Positions 1 to 8,921 of a stretch of 64,000 nucleotides of DNA are shown here, one piece after another. How positions within the stretch are numbered: the stretch's first letter is position 1; each line of letters opens with the position of its first letter. Source of the stretch: Streptomyces sp. CB01249 (lineage in GTDB: Bacteria; Actinomycetota; Actinomycetes; Streptomycetales; Streptomycetaceae). Location of the stretch: NCBI RefSeq assembly GCF_001905735.1, contig NZ_LISW01000004.1, forward strand, positions 310,001 to 374,000, given 5' to 3'. The translations under genes and the position numbers were made by a program. The notes below the pieces were generated by a model. It made no database searches, had not been told where the DNA came from, and saw only the letters and a list, made by a program, of their open reading frames with translations.

Positions 1-14
1 GTGCCGGGGGTCGT

Positions 15-839
15 CTACGGGGTGACGGCGAAGTGCTGGAGGATGGCGTCGGCCAGCTCTTGGTCGCCCTCGGTCTTGATCCGGTCCGCCACGGCGGCGG
101 GCCGCACCCGGCCGCAGGCCAGCCGTACGTACGTCTCCCAGTCCATGGACAGCGTCGCGACGGGCCCGAGCGACGGGGCGACGTCCAGCGAACCGCGCCC
201 CTCGGCGTCGACCCGTACCGTGCGCATGAACTCCAGCGGCCCGTGGACGTCCAGCACCACGGCGGAGTTGGCCGGTGCGCCCGCGCTCTTGGCCACCACC
301 TTCGGCAGCCCCAGCAGCAGGATGTCGCGGGCGACCAGGGCGCCGGGGGAGTCCAGGTTCCCGGGCTTGCCCAGCGTCGTCCGCAGGTCCTGCTCGTGCA
401 CCCAGACGTCGAACGCGCGCATCCGCAGCGCCGTCTCCAGGGTCTGCTCCTTGCCCAGCGGCGCCCGCACCATGGTCTCCGGGTCCCGCGTCTCGTTCCG
501 CAGCTGGCGGGAGCGCCGGATGATCGTGTACTCCAGCTCCGAGGTCATCTCCGGCGCGGTGTGGTGGCGCCTGACGTCGACCTGCATCTCCATGTAGCGG
601 GCGAACTCGCTCTGCACGTGGAACAGGTCGCGCGGCAGGGTGTGGATCGGGCGCGGGTCGCCGAGCTGTTCGCACTCCATGCCGATGATGTGCGACACGA
701 TGTCGCGCACGGACCAGTTGGGGCAGGGTGTGCGGCCGTTCCACTCCCCCTCGGCGAGCGGGCTCACCAGCTCGGCTATGGACTCGATGGAGTGGGTCCA
801 GGCGTCGGCGTAGGTCTGGAGGCTGGGATGGACGGTCAC
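15..839 (-). CDS. DinB/MDMPI-like mycothiol-dependent enzyme family protein
   Basis: 274 aa. The N-terminal half has the look of the mycothiol-dependent maleylpyruvate isomerase (DinB-like four-helix) fold. It shows a GRTPCPNWSVRDIVSH stretch ending in H50, and D144 and H148 in DVWVHEQDLR. These match the spacing of the His/acid/His metal ligands of the family. A C-terminal SCP2-like segment contains the tryptophan-bearing STLSMDWETY type of motif that follows the DinB domain in many actinobacterial members. The likely cofactor is mycothiol, the thiol used by actinobacteria in place of glutathione. The substrate is unknown and maleylpyruvate should not be assumed. The gene is transcribed away from the amidase at 1019, leaving a 179-nt shared upstream region. 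Confidence 0.85.
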   Translation of the reverse strand: MTVHPSLQTYADAWTHSIESIAELVSPLAEGEWNGRTPCPNWSVRDIVSHIIGMECEQLGDPRPIHTLPRDLFHVQSEFARYMEMQVDVRRHHTAPEMTSELEYTIIRRSRQLRNETRDPETMVRAPLGKEQTLETALRMRAFDVWVHEQDLRTTLGKPGNLDSPGALVARDILLLGLPKVVAKSAGAPANSAVVLDVHGPLEFMRTVRVDAEGRGSLDVAPSLGPVATLSMDWETYVRLACGRVRPAAVADRIKTEGDQELADAILQHFAVTP

Positions 840-1018
840 GGGACCCCTCGTGCGGTTCTGCGGTGCATGGGCAACTGGGCGCGGACGGTCGGGCTGCGGG
901 CTGCGGGCAGCAATGAGGTTCGGTGGCTAAGTTACGCTGCGAGCAGGCACCCCGGCAGTGCTTTCGTGTGACGATCGTAGGCCGGTGTTGACGGCTCGAA
1001 TGCCAGGACGGTGGTAGT

Positions 1019-1813
1019 GTGCGCGCCTCCCTCATCCAGATCGCAGTAGACCCGGACGAACCCGTCGGTTCCCGCAGGGAACGCGCCGCCTCGCTGGTGG
1101 CGTCGCAGCGGGGCGCGGATCTGGTGGTCCTGCCCGAACTGTGGCCGGTCGGAGCCTTCGCCTATACGGCCTTCGAGGACGAGGCCGAGCCGCTGACGGG
1201 CCCGACGCACGAGGTGATGGCCAAGGCCGCCGCCGAGGCCGGGGTCTGGCTGCACGCCGGTTCCTTCGTGGAACGGGCCGGGGACGGCACCCTCTACAAC
1301 ACCACGCTCGTCTTCTCCCCCGAGGGCGAGCGGGCCGCCGCCTACCGCAAGATCCACCGCTTCGGCTTCGACCAGGGCGAGGCGGTCATGATGGGCGCCG
1401 GCGATGACCTGGTCACCGTCGCCCTCCCGGAGACCACGCTCGGCCTCGCCACCTGCTACGACCTCCGCTTCCCGGAGCTCTTCCGGGGCCTGGTCGACGC
1501 CGGGGCCGAAACCCTCGTCGTCGCCGCCGGGTGGCCGGAGCGCCGCCGCGCCCACTGGACGCTGCTCGCTCAGGCCCGTGCCGTCGAGAACCAGGCGTAC
1601 GTCCTCGCCGTCGGCTCCGCCGGTACGCACGCGGGCATCCAGCAGGCCGGGCACTCCCTCGTCGTGGACCCCTGGGGCGAGGTGCTCGCGGAGGCGGGCG
1701 CGGACGAGGAGGTGCTGACCGTGGAGCTGGACACGGCCAAGGTCGCGGCGACCCGGGACCAGTTCCCGGCGCTGAAGGACCGGCGACTGGGACTGTCCGC
1801 ACCGAAGATCTGA
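1019..1813 (+). CDS. Carbon-nitrogen hydrolase (nitrilase superfamily amidase)
   Basis: 264 aa with a GTG start; no clear Shine-Dalgarno precedes it, so the message may be leaderless. The Glu-Lys-Cys triad of the superfamily is visible: E40 in VVLPELW, K111 in AYRKIHRF and C146 in ATCYDLRFPE. Length and the CYDLRFPE motif fit the Nit/omega-amidase-like branch that hydrolyses small amides such as deaminated glutathione or 2-oxo-amides. The exact substrate cannot be read from sequence. It is a soluble cytoplasmic enzyme, probably monocistronic, ending at a strong bidirectional hairpin (1816-1867) shared with the convergent gene at 1880. Confidence 0.88.
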   Translation: MRASLIQIAVDPDEPVGSRRERAASLVASQRGADLVVLPELWPVGAFAYTAFEDEAEPLTGPTHEVMAKAAAEAGVWLHAGSFVERAGDGTLYNTTLVFSPEGERAAAYRKIHRFGFDQGEAVMMGAGDDLVTVALPETTLGLATCYDLRFPELFRGLVDAGAETLVVAAGWPERRRAHWTLLAQARAVENQAYVLAVGSAGTHAGIQQAGHSLVVDPWGEVLAEAGADEEVLTVELDTAKVAATRDQFPALKDRRLGLSAPKI

Positions 1814-1815
1814 AG

Positions 1816-1867
1816 CGCGAAGGGCCCCTCGTCTCACGGTTTCACGTGAAACAAGGGGCCCTTCGCG
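1816..1867. terminator. Bidirectional terminator hairpin with a parS in its loop
   Basis: A perfect 13-bp inverted repeat, CGCGAAGGGCCCC (1816-1828) and GGGGCCCTTCGCG (1855-1867), lies between two convergent genes. The 26-nt loop carries the complete ParB site at 1839-1852, itself a palindrome, so the transcript could form a stem within a stem. Confidence 0.8.
1839..1852. promoter_or_regulatory. parS: parS centromere site 1 (ParB-binding)
   Basis: Perfect 14-bp palindrome GTTTCACGTGAAAC, identical to the known Streptomyces parS consensus bound by ParB for chromosome segregation. It sits in the loop of an intergenic terminator between convergent genes. In Streptomyces these sites cluster around oriC. 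Confidence 0.92.
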
Positions 1868-1879
1868 TGGTGGGCGCGG

Positions 1880-2371
1880 TCAGTCGTCGTGGTCCTTCTC
1901 CGCGAGCACGATCACGCACACCGCGGCCGCGATCAGCAGCGATGCGTCGGCGTCGTCCCGCACGATGTCGATGCCGTACGTGTCCCGGATGGACAGCCAG
2001 CGACGGGAGATCTGGGCCAGCAGTTCGCCGTCGTAGTCGATGGCGAACTCGCGGTCCAGGATCTTGCCGCTGACGTCGAGCTCGGTGCCGTCCGCCAGGG
2101 TCACGCGGTAGTGGTTGCGGAGCAGCGACAGATGCTTCTTCTTGACCTTGGCGAGCTGTTCGCCGTCCCGCTCGATCAGCATCGTGTCGCGCAGACTCAG
2201 GAGCTTCTGGCGGATCTCCACGACGATCCGGCCCTGCGCGTCCTTCAGCTCGAAGGTGTCGCGCACCCGCATGGCCTTGCCGTCGACCAGGAAGACCTTG
2301 CGGCCGTCCGCGTCCTCGATCCAGTAGTCGTCACCGATGCCGAAAATGCGCTCACGCACGAGAAGTCTCAT
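1880..2371 (-). CDS. LURP-one-related / tubby-C2-like (YxjI-type) protein
   Basis: 163 aa. It is built of short beta-strand repeats typical of the LURP-one/phospholipid-scramblase-like fold: VRERIFGIGDDYWIED, VFLVDGKAMRVRDTFELKD and SLRDTMLIERDG, followed by repeated RDT and L-S-I-R elements. A C-terminal hydrophobic stretch (LLIAAAVCVIVLAE) precedes an acidic tail. Biochemical function in bacteria is not established; the fold suggests lipid or membrane association, which is inference only. It diverges from the thioredoxin/NHL gene at 2436, with 64 nt between starts, and converges on the amidase gene. Confidence 0.85.
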   Translation of the reverse strand: MRLLVRERIFGIGDDYWIEDADGRKVFLVDGKAMRVRDTFELKDAQGRIVVEIRQKLLSLRDTMLIERDGEQLAKVKKKHLSLLRNHYRVTLADGTELDVSGKILDREFAIDYDGELLAQISRRWLSIRDTYGIDIVRDDADASLLIAAAVCVIVLAEKDHDD

Positions 2372-2435
2372 GGCTCACAGGTTCCCCGAGCCACCTGTGG
2401 AATGCGGGAACGCCACGGTGATGTTGACTGGTCTC

Positions 2436-4241
2436 ATGGCAACACGTGCGCGCGTCAGGGCCCCCGAACTCATCGGCAAGGGCGGCTGGCTCAATACAGG
2501 CGACCGGCAGTACACCCTCGCCGACCTGCGAGGACGCATCGTCATCCTCGACTTCTGGACCTTCTGCTGTGTGAACTGCCTGCATGTTCTCGATGAGCTG
2601 CGCGAGCTGGAGGAGAAGCACCGCGACACCGTCGTGATCATCGGCGTGCACTCCCCGAAGTTCGTGCACGAGGCGGAGCACCAGGCCGTCGTGGACGCGG
2701 TCGAGCGGTACGAGGTCCACCACCCGGTCCTCGACGACCCCGAGCTCGCCACCTGGAAGCAGTACGCCGTGCGCGCCTGGCCCACGCTCGTCGTCATCGA
2801 CCCCGAGGGCTATGTCGTCGCCCAGCACGCCGGTGAGGGCCACGCCCACGCCATCGAGAAGCTGGTCGAGGAGCTGGAGGCGGAGCACGCGGCGAAGGGC
2901 ACCCTGCGACGCGGGGACGGGCCGTACGTCGCACCGGAGCCGGTCGCCACGCATCTGCGGTTCCCCGGCAAGGCGCTGCTCCTCGCGGACGGCGGCTTCC
3001 TGGTCTCCGACACCACCCGGCACCGGCTGGTCGAGCTGGACCCGGACGGCGAGACCGTGCGCCGGCACTTCGGGGCGGGCGAGCGCGGGTTCGCGGACGG
3101 CGGTCCCGACCAGGTCCGCTTCAGCGAGCCGCAGGGGCTCGCCCTGCTGCCCGACGGGCGGATCGCGGTCGCCGACACCGTCAACCACGCCATCCGCGCC
3201 CTCGACCTCACGACCGGGGAGACGACCACCCTCGCCGGTACCGGCCGCCAGTGGTGGCAGGGGGCGCCCACCAGCGGCCCGGCCCGCGAGGTGGACCTCT
3301 CCTCGCCGTGGGACGTCGCCTGGTTCGACGGCCGGCTCTGGATCGCCATGGCCGGGGTGCACCAGCTGTGGACGTACGACCCCGAGGACGGCACCGTACG
3401 GGTCACCGCCGGGACCACCAACGAGGGCCTGGTCGACGGGCCCGGCGCGGAGGCGTGGTTCGCCCAGCCGTCCGGGCTCGCGGCGACCGAGGAGCGGCTG
3501 TGGATCGCCGACTCGGAGACGTCCGCGCTCCGCTGGGTCGACCGCGAGGGCGCCGTGCACACCGCCGTCGGCACCGGCCTCTTCGACTTCGGCCACCGGG
3601 ACGGCGCCGCCGACCAGGCCCTGCTCCAGCACCCCCTCGGCGTGACCGCCCTGCCCGACGGGTCCGTCGCCGTCTGCGACACGTACAACCACGCCCTGCG
3701 CCGGTACGACCCGGCGAGCGGTGAGGTCACCACCCTGGCCACGGACCTGCGGGAGCCCAGCGACGCCGTGCTGGTGGACGGCGACCTCGTCGTCGTGGAG
3801 TCCGCCCGGCACCGGCTGACCCGGCTGCGGCTGCCCGAGGAGGCGGTACGCGTCGCCGAACAGGCGCACCGCACCCAGCGGGCCGCCACCGAGGTCGCCC
3901 CCGGCGCGCTCCGGCTCGACGTCGTCTTCCAGGCCCCGGCCGGGCAGAAGCTGGACACCCGGTACGGTCCGTCGACCCGCCTGCTGGTCTCCTCGACCCC
4001 GCCCGGGCTGCTGGCCGAGGGCGAGGGCGCGGGCACCGACCTCTTCCGGGACCTCGTCCTCGCGGACGGCGTCACCGAGGGCGTCCTGCACGTCTCCGCG
4101 ATGGCCGCGTCCTGCGACGACGACCCGGCGAACGAGTACCCGGCCTGCCACGTCCACCAGCAGGACTGGGGCGTCCCCGTCCGCGTCACGGAGGGCGGCG
4201 CGGCCCGGCTCCCGCTGGTCCTCGCGGGGATGGACGCTTAG
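2436..4241 (+). CDS. Thioredoxin-like/NHL-repeat protein (NHLRC2-like)
   Basis: 601 aa. The N-terminal 150 residues are a thioredoxin-like domain whose redox motif reads WTFCCVNC, giving a CxxC at C45/C48 preceded by an extra cysteine (C44). A WPTLVVIDPEG cis-proline region follows. Residues ~165-480 carry NHL beta-propeller repeats, seen in recurring segments such as LLPDGRIAVADTVNHAIR and ALPDGSVAVCDTYNHALR. A C-terminal beta-rich domain completes the layout known from NHLRC2. No signal peptide is seen, so it is probably cytoplasmic. The chosen ATG avoids overlap with the divergent gene at 2371; an in-frame ATG at 2421 is an alternative. The partner or substrate is unknown. Confidence 0.87.
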   Translation: MATRARVRAPELIGKGGWLNTGDRQYTLADLRGRIVILDFWTFCCVNCLHVLDELRELEEKHRDTVVIIGVHSPKFVHEAEHQAVVDAVERYEVHHPVLDDPELATWKQYAVRAWPTLVVIDPEGYVVAQHAGEGHAHAIEKLVEELEAEHAAKGTLRRGDGPYVAPEPVATHLRFPGKALLLADGGFLVSDTTRHRLVELDPDGETVRRHFGAGERGFADGGPDQVRFSEPQGLALLPDGRIAVADTVNHAIRALDLTTGETTTLAGTGRQWWQGAPTSGPAREVDLSSPWDVAWFDGRLWIAMAGVHQLWTYDPEDGTVRVTAGTTNEGLVDGPGAEAWFAQPSGLAATEERLWIADSETSALRWVDREGAVHTAVGTGLFDFGHRDGAADQALLQHPLGVTALPDGSVAVCDTYNHALRRYDPASGEVTTLATDLREPSDAVLVDGDLVVVESARHRLTRLRLPEEAVRVAEQAHRTQRAATEVAPGALRLDVVFQAPAGQKLDTRYGPSTRLLVSSTPPGLLAEGEGAGTDLFRDLVLADGVTEGVLHVSAMAASCDDDPANEYPACHVHQQDWGVPVRVTEGGAARLPLVLAGMDA

Positions 4242-4283
4242 AGCCGTCAGCCGTCAGCCGTCAGCCGTCAGCCGTCAGCCGTC
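4242..4283. repeat. Six tandem copies of the heptamer AGCCGTC
   Basis: Six exact 7-bp units run from the base after one gene's stop (4241) into the 3' end of the opposing SARP gene. They encode the last residues (TADG) and the stop codon of that protein. The unit length is not a multiple of three, so gain or loss of units moves the position of the stop. Confidence 0.95.
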
Positions 4284-7099
4284 AGGCGGCGGGTCGCCTC
4301 GGTGCGGCGGCGTACGTGGTCCGGGCTCGCCGTCACCCGGAGCAGCGCCTCCAGGGCCCGGACCGCGCCCTCGTCGTATCCGGCGCGCTCCGCCTCGGCG
4401 GCGGCCTCGTCCAGGAGGCGGATGCCCTCCTCCTCCGCGCCCAGGGCGAGGCGGGCCTCGCCGCTGACGGACAGCAGCAGCACCCGGCGGGCCGCCTCCT
4501 CGTGCTCGGGGCCCAGGTCGAAGGCGGTCCGGGCGGAGTCCAGGGCGTCCTGCGGGCGGCCCGCCGTGAGCTGCATCCGGGCCAGGTGCTGGAGCGCGAG
4601 CATCTCGGTGTGCGCGTCGGGCTCCTCGCGGGCCAGTTCGAGGGCCCGTTCGCAGCCCTCCATCGCCACGTCGAGGCCGCCCTGCTCGGCCTGGACGATG
4701 GCCAGGTTGATGAGCGCCGTCGCCTCGCCGAGCCGGTCCCCCGCCTGCCGGGCGAGTCCGGGCGAGGGCTCCAGCATGGCGACGGCCTCGCCGGTCCTGC
4801 CCTCCTCCGTCAGCACCCAGCCGAGCAGATTGCGGACCCGGGACTCGGCGTACGGGTCCTCGCGGGCGACGGCCGCCGCCAGGGCGAGATCCAGCATCGG
4901 GGTCCAGCCGTCCCGGACCCGCCACACCACGTGCGGCCACTGGAGCAGGATGATCCGCCACGCCCGGTCGTCGAGCCCGGCGGCCCGGGCCGCTGCGGCC
5001 GCCAGGGTCAGGTCCTCGCGTTCCGCGGCCAGCCAGCTCATCGCCTCCGCCCGGTCCGTGAAGTCCCGGGTCGCGGTGGGCGCGTGGAAGTCGGCGGGCA
5101 GCACGAAGCAGGGCTCGCCGCCCGGTTCCGCCGTGTCGGCGGCGGCGAGCGCGGTGGCGATGTAGTGGTCCAGCACCCCGATGAGCGCGTCCGGCGCCGC
5201 CGCCGGGTCGAGTCCCCGCGCGTACAGCCGCACCAGGTCGTGGAGTATCCAGCGGCCGGGGCCCGCCTCCGTGACCAGGTGGGCGGCGGCCAGCCGTTCC
5301 AGCGCCGCCCCGGCGGTGACCGGGTCGCTGCCGGCGAGCGCGGCCGCGGTGTACGGGTCGAAGTGGCTGCCCGGGTGGTGGCCGAGGCGGCCGAGGTGGT
5401 GGACGGCGTCCGGCGGCAGCTGCTGCACGGTGAGCCGCAGGGCGGCGGACACTCCGGTGTCCTCCACGTCCAGATAGGACAGCCGGCTGCGCTCGTCCGC
5501 GAGTTCTTCGGCCATCGCGGCCAGCGTCCACTGCGGGCGCCCCGCCAGCCGGGCCGCCGTCACCCGCAGGGCGAGGGGCAGTCCGCCGCAGAGCTCGGCG
5601 AGCCGCCGGGCCGCCACCGGTTCCGCGAGGACCCGTTCCTCGCCGAGCACCCCGGCCAGCAGCGCGGTGCCGTCCGTCGGTTCGAGTATGTCCACCGGGA
5701 CCGGGACGGCCGCGTCCGAGGCGATCAGCCCGTCGAGCCGGTGCCGGCTGGTGACCAGCGTGACGCAGTCCGCGCCGCCCGGCAGCAGCGGCCTGACCTG
5801 CGCGGAGTCCCGGGCGTTGTCCAGCACGACGAGGAGGCTGAGCCGGTCGGTGAGCGAGCGGAACAGGGCCGCCGCTCCGGCCATGGACTCCGGCACCCGG
5901 CGGGGCGCGACGCCGAGCGCGAGCAGGAACTCCCGCAGCACTTCGAGCGGGGTCGGCTCCGCGGTGTCCCCGAATCCGCGCAGGTCCGCGAAGAGCCGCC
6001 CGTCCGGGAAGGCGGCGGGGGTTCGCCGCGCCCAGTGCAGCGCCAGCGCCGTCTTCCCGACCCCCGCCGGACCGGTGACCAGGCACACGGGCGCCTCCCC
6101 GGCCGCGGCCCGCGAGAGCGCGGTCAGCTCGGTGCCCCGCCCGTGGAACCCGCGCGGCGCGCGCGGCAGCAGATCGGCGACGGGCGCGGGTGCGCCTGCG
6201 GCGGCGTACGGGGCGGGCGGGGCGTGCACCGGTGCGACGGCCGCCCGGGGCGCGATGACCTGCGTCCCGCCGGAGGCGTGCGGTGCGGCGGGGCCGCCGC
6301 CGTGCACGGGCGGGCCCGCGGCCTCGGCGGTGTCCCCAGGAGCAACGGGCCCGCCGCCCCCCTCCCCGCGCAGAATGCGCGCGTACGCGTCCGCCAGCTC
6401 GCGGCCCGGGTCGATGCCCAGTTCGTCCGCGAGCAGGCGGCGGGTGCGGTGGAAGCAGTCCAGGGCCTCGGACTGGCGGCCCGAGCGGTGGAGGGCGGTC
6501 ATCAGGGCCGCCGCCAGGGACTCGCGCAGGGGGTGGGCGACGGCCTCCACGCGCAGGACCGCCGCCGCGCGGTGGTGTTCGCCCAGCTCCCCGTACGCGC
6601 GGGCCAGCTGCTCGACCGTCGAGAGGCGGGACTCCTCCAGGGCGTGGGCGGCCGCCTGGAGCGGGGCGCTCGCGAAGGTGCCGGTGAGGGCGGGGCCCTG
6701 CCAGAGCGACAGGGCCTCCTTCAGCATCAGCACCGTGTCGGCGGGATCCCGCTGCTCGCGGGCCAGCATCAGCAGTTCCTCGAACCGCTGGGAGTCCAGC
6801 AGGGTCTCCGGCGCCCGGAGGACGTACGCGTCGCCGAGCGTCGCCAGCTCGACCCCGTACGCCTGCGCGTCCGCGCCGACCAGCAGGGCGCGCAGCCGCG
6901 AGACATGGCCCTGGATGACCGTGCGGGCGTGGAGCGGAGGCTCCTCGTCCCACAGGCAGTCGGTCAGCCGCGCCATGGACACGGGGGTGTTGGCGTGCAG
7001 CAGCAGGGCCGCGAGCAGGCTGCGGCGCTTGGCGGGACCGAGGGGCAGCGGCCCGGTCAGCGTGTCGACGCAGACGGTGCCGAGCAGCCGGAACTCCAC
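4268..7099 (-). CDS. AfsR/SARP-family regulator (BTAD, NB-ARC, TPR)
   Basis: 943 aa. Domain order: OmpR-type winged helix (~1-95, starting MEFRLLGTV), bacterial transcriptional activation domain (~100-245), a Pro/Ala-rich linker (~246-315), an NB-ARC ATPase with P-loop GPAGVGKT at 343-350, and a TPR-rich C-terminus (~690-940). This is the architecture of large SARP regulators such as AfsR, which activate antibiotic or developmental genes and are gated by nucleotide and kinase signals. No biosynthetic cluster lies beside it here, so its targets are elsewhere. The last four residues and stop lie inside a tandem heptamer array, a potential site of length variation. Confidence 0.93.
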   Translation of the reverse strand: MEFRLLGTVCVDTLTGPLPLGPAKRRSLLAALLLHANTPVSMARLTDCLWDEEPPLHARTVIQGHVSRLRALLVGADAQAYGVELATLGDAYVLRAPETLLDSQRFEELLMLAREQRDPADTVLMLKEALSLWQGPALTGTFASAPLQAAAHALEESRLSTVEQLARAYGELGEHHRAAAVLRVEAVAHPLRESLAAALMTALHRSGRQSEALDCFHRTRRLLADELGIDPGRELADAYARILRGEGGGGPVAPGDTAEAAGPPVHGGGPAAPHASGGTQVIAPRAAVAPVHAPPAPYAAAGAPAPVADLLPRAPRGFHGRGTELTALSRAAAGEAPVCLVTGPAGVGKTALALHWARRTPAAFPDGRLFADLRGFGDTAEPTPLEVLREFLLALGVAPRRVPESMAGAAALFRSLTDRLSLLVVLDNARDSAQVRPLLPGGADCVTLVTSRHRLDGLIASDAAVPVPVDILEPTDGTALLAGVLGEERVLAEPVAARRLAELCGGLPLALRVTAARLAGRPQWTLAAMAEELADERSRLSYLDVEDTGVSAALRLTVQQLPPDAVHHLGRLGHHPGSHFDPYTAAALAGSDPVTAGAALERLAAAHLVTEAGPGRWILHDLVRLYARGLDPAAAPDALIGVLDHYIATALAAADTAEPGGEPCFVLPADFHAPTATRDFTDRAEAMSWLAAEREDLTLAAAAARAAGLDDRAWRIILLQWPHVVWRVRDGWTPMLDLALAAAVAREDPYAESRVRNLLGWVLTEEGRTGEAVAMLEPSPGLARQAGDRLGEATALINLAIVQAEQGGLDVAMEGCERALELAREEPDAHTEMLALQHLARMQLTAGRPQDALDSARTAFDLGPEHEEAARRVLLLSVSGEARLALGAEEEGIRLLDEAAAEAERAGYDEGAVRALEALLRVTASPDHVRRRTEATRRLTADG

Positions 7100-7210
7100 G
7101 AGCGGCTCCCCTTCGGGGTCTGACGCGCCCGGTTCCGGGTCACGGACAAGTGCCCAGAATATCGGGGATTCCGCCGTGGCGTTCCGGGGGTGTGGCCGGA
7201 TCGCCCCCGG

Positions 7211-7429
7211 TCACAGGTGCCGTTCGTCGTCGGAGACGACCGTCGTGGTGGGCGGCACGACCATCCGGCGGCGCCGGATGACGCTCGCGTAGACGAAGAC
7301 GCCGATGATGCCGACGATCATCATGATCCAGCCGACCAGATCGACGTTGACGCTGTCCAGGTGCCAGTCGGTCGCGAAGGCGAGGATCGCCCCAGCGCCG
7401 ATGAGGAGAATGCATCCGCCGAGTCCCAT
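7211..7429 (-). CDS. Small two-TM membrane protein (DUF6458-like)
   Basis: 72 aa. It has two hydrophobic helices (GGCILLIGAGAILAFA and DLVGWIMMIVGIIGVFVYAS) joined by a short DWHLDSVNVD loop. A basic RRRR segment and a polar tail ending in SDDERHL follow. The pattern matches the small DUF6458 family common in Streptomyces. It probably inserts in the cytoplasmic membrane; the function is unknown. The ATG at 7429 is preceded by AGGCGGAA. It lies downstream of the M18 aminopeptidase on the same strand, but a strong hairpin (7505-7536) separates them. Confidence 0.8.
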   Translation of the reverse strand: MGLGGCILLIGAGAILAFATDWHLDSVNVDLVGWIMMIVGIIGVFVYASVIRRRRMVVPPTTTVVSDDERHL

Positions 7430-7504
7430 GAGTTCCGCCTCCCAGGCGGCCCGGGACCTCCGGGCCGTGTACGGAGCGCGTACCCGGGTCGGCAACGAGC
7501 ATGC

Positions 7505-7536
7505 GCGGGCGGGAGGTTGGGAAGCCTCCCGCCCGC
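7505..7536 (-). terminator. Terminator of the M18 aminopeptidase gene
   Basis: Perfect 12-bp stem GCGGGCGGGAGG / CCTCCCGCCCGC with an 8-nt loop, starting 18 nt downstream of the stop at 7554 on the minus strand. Confidence 0.75.
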
Positions 7537-7553
7537 CCCCGGAAGCCCGGGCC

Positions 7554-8852
7554 TCAGCCGGCCAGGAAGGACGCCAGCGCGTTCGCGAGGAGGTACGGGT
7601 CGTCCGCGCCGCACAGCTCACGGGCGCTGTGCATGGACAGGATGGCGACGCCGATGTCGACGGTCTTGATGCCGTGCCGGGCCGCGGTGATCGGGCCGAT
7701 CGTCGTGCCGCAGGGCATCGCGTTGTTGGAGACGAACGTCTGCCACGGCACGCCCGCCTTCTCGCAGGCCGCCGCGAACACGGACCGGCCGCCGCCGTCG
7801 GTGGCGTACCGCATGTTGACGTTGACCTTGAGGATCGGTCCGCCGTTGACGACCGGGTGGTGCGTGGGGTCGTGGCGCTCAGCGTAGTTCGGGTGGATCG
7901 CGTGGCCGGTGTCCGAGGAGAGGCAGACCGTGCCGGCGAAGGCGCGGGCGCGGTCCTCGTAACCACCGCCCCGGGCGAAGACCGAGCGCTCCAGGACCGT
8001 GCCGAGCAGCGGTCCGTCCGCGCCGGTGTCCGACTGGGAGCCGTTCTCCTCGTGGTCGAAGGCGGCCATCACCGGGATGTACGGCAGTTCGGAGTCGGGC
8101 TGTCCGGCGACGGCGGCCAGCGCGGCGGTCGCCGCGTGCACCGAGAGCAGGTTGTCCATGCGCGGCCCGGCCAGCAGCTCGCGGTCGCGGCCCAGGTAGG
8201 CCGGGGGCTCGACCGGGTGCGGCATCAGGTCCCAGCCGGTGATGTCCTCGGCGTCGACGCCCGCCTCCTCGGCGACGAACCGGATGAGGTCGCCCTCCTC
8301 GACGTCCCCGAGCCCCCAGATCGGCTGCATGTGCTTCTGCCGGTCCAGCTTGAGCCCGTCGGTGTTGGCCGACCGGTCCAGGTGCACGGCGAGCTGGGGT
8401 ACGCGCAGCAGCGGGCGGTCGATGGAAACCAGCAGGTCCGTTCCGTCGCGCAGCGAGATCCGGCCGGCGAGACCGAGGTCGCGGTCCAGCCAGGTGTTCA
8501 GCAGGGTGCCGCCGTAGATCTCCACGGCGACCTGGCGCCAGCCGTACGCGCCGGTGTCCGGAATCGGCTTGACCCGGAGGTTCGGCGAGTCGGTGTGCGC
8601 ACCGGCGATCCGGAACGGGGTGTGCGCCCCGGCGCCCTCCGGCACGTACCAGGCGACGATCGCGCCACCGCGCAGGACGTACTTGCCGCCGGTGGTTCCG
8701 TCCCAGGCCGCGGTCTCCTCCACCTGCCGGAATCCGGCCTTCTCCAGCCGGGCGGCGGCGGTGGCCACGGCGTGGTACGGGGAGGGTGAGGCCATCAGGA
8801 AGGCCATCAGATCGTCGGTGTGCCCGCGGTCGAAGCGGAGGGAGGAGCTCAT
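7554..8852 (-). CDS. M18-family metalloaminopeptidase
   Basis: 432 aa. It has the di-metal aminopeptidase I/aspartyl aminopeptidase pattern: H86/D88 in AGAHTDSPNLRVKP, a DHEENGSQS segment with the paired glutamates, SSDTGHAIHP with a metal-binding Asp, and a C-terminal region ending near SMHSARELCGADD. The length matches bacterial M18 enzymes. These are cytoplasmic dodecamers that remove N-terminal residues, often acidic ones. The ATG at 8852 is preferred because GAAG lies seven bases upstream; an in-frame GTG at 8861 is the alternative. A strong terminator separates it from the acyl-CoA dehydrogenase gene upstream on the same strand. Confidence 0.92.
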   Translation of the reverse strand: MSSSLRFDRGHTDDLMAFLMASPSPYHAVATAAARLEKAGFRQVEETAAWDGTTGGKYVLRGGAIVAWYVPEGAGAHTPFRIAGAHTDSPNLRVKPIPDTGAYGWRQVAVEIYGGTLLNTWLDRDLGLAGRISLRDGTDLLVSIDRPLLRVPQLAVHLDRSANTDGLKLDRQKHMQPIWGLGDVEEGDLIRFVAEEAGVDAEDITGWDLMPHPVEPPAYLGRDRELLAGPRMDNLLSVHAATAALAAVAGQPDSELPYIPVMAAFDHEENGSQSDTGADGPLLGTVLERSVFARGGGYEDRARAFAGTVCLSSDTGHAIHPNYAERHDPTHHPVVNGGPILKVNVNMRYATDGGGRSVFAAACEKAGVPWQTFVSNNAMPCGTTIGPITAARHGIKTVDIGVAILSMHSARELCGADDPYLLANALASFLAG

Positions 8853-8921
8853 GTTCTTCACTGTAGCCAGACGTGGCCGAAAGGATTCCCTGCCGTCCCC
8901 CGGCCCCCGCGCCCATCATGC

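Noticed and set aside
4316..7123. A 935-codon plus-strand frame opposite the SARP gene
   Set aside because: Shadow of the SARP reading frame; no domains and atypical composition.
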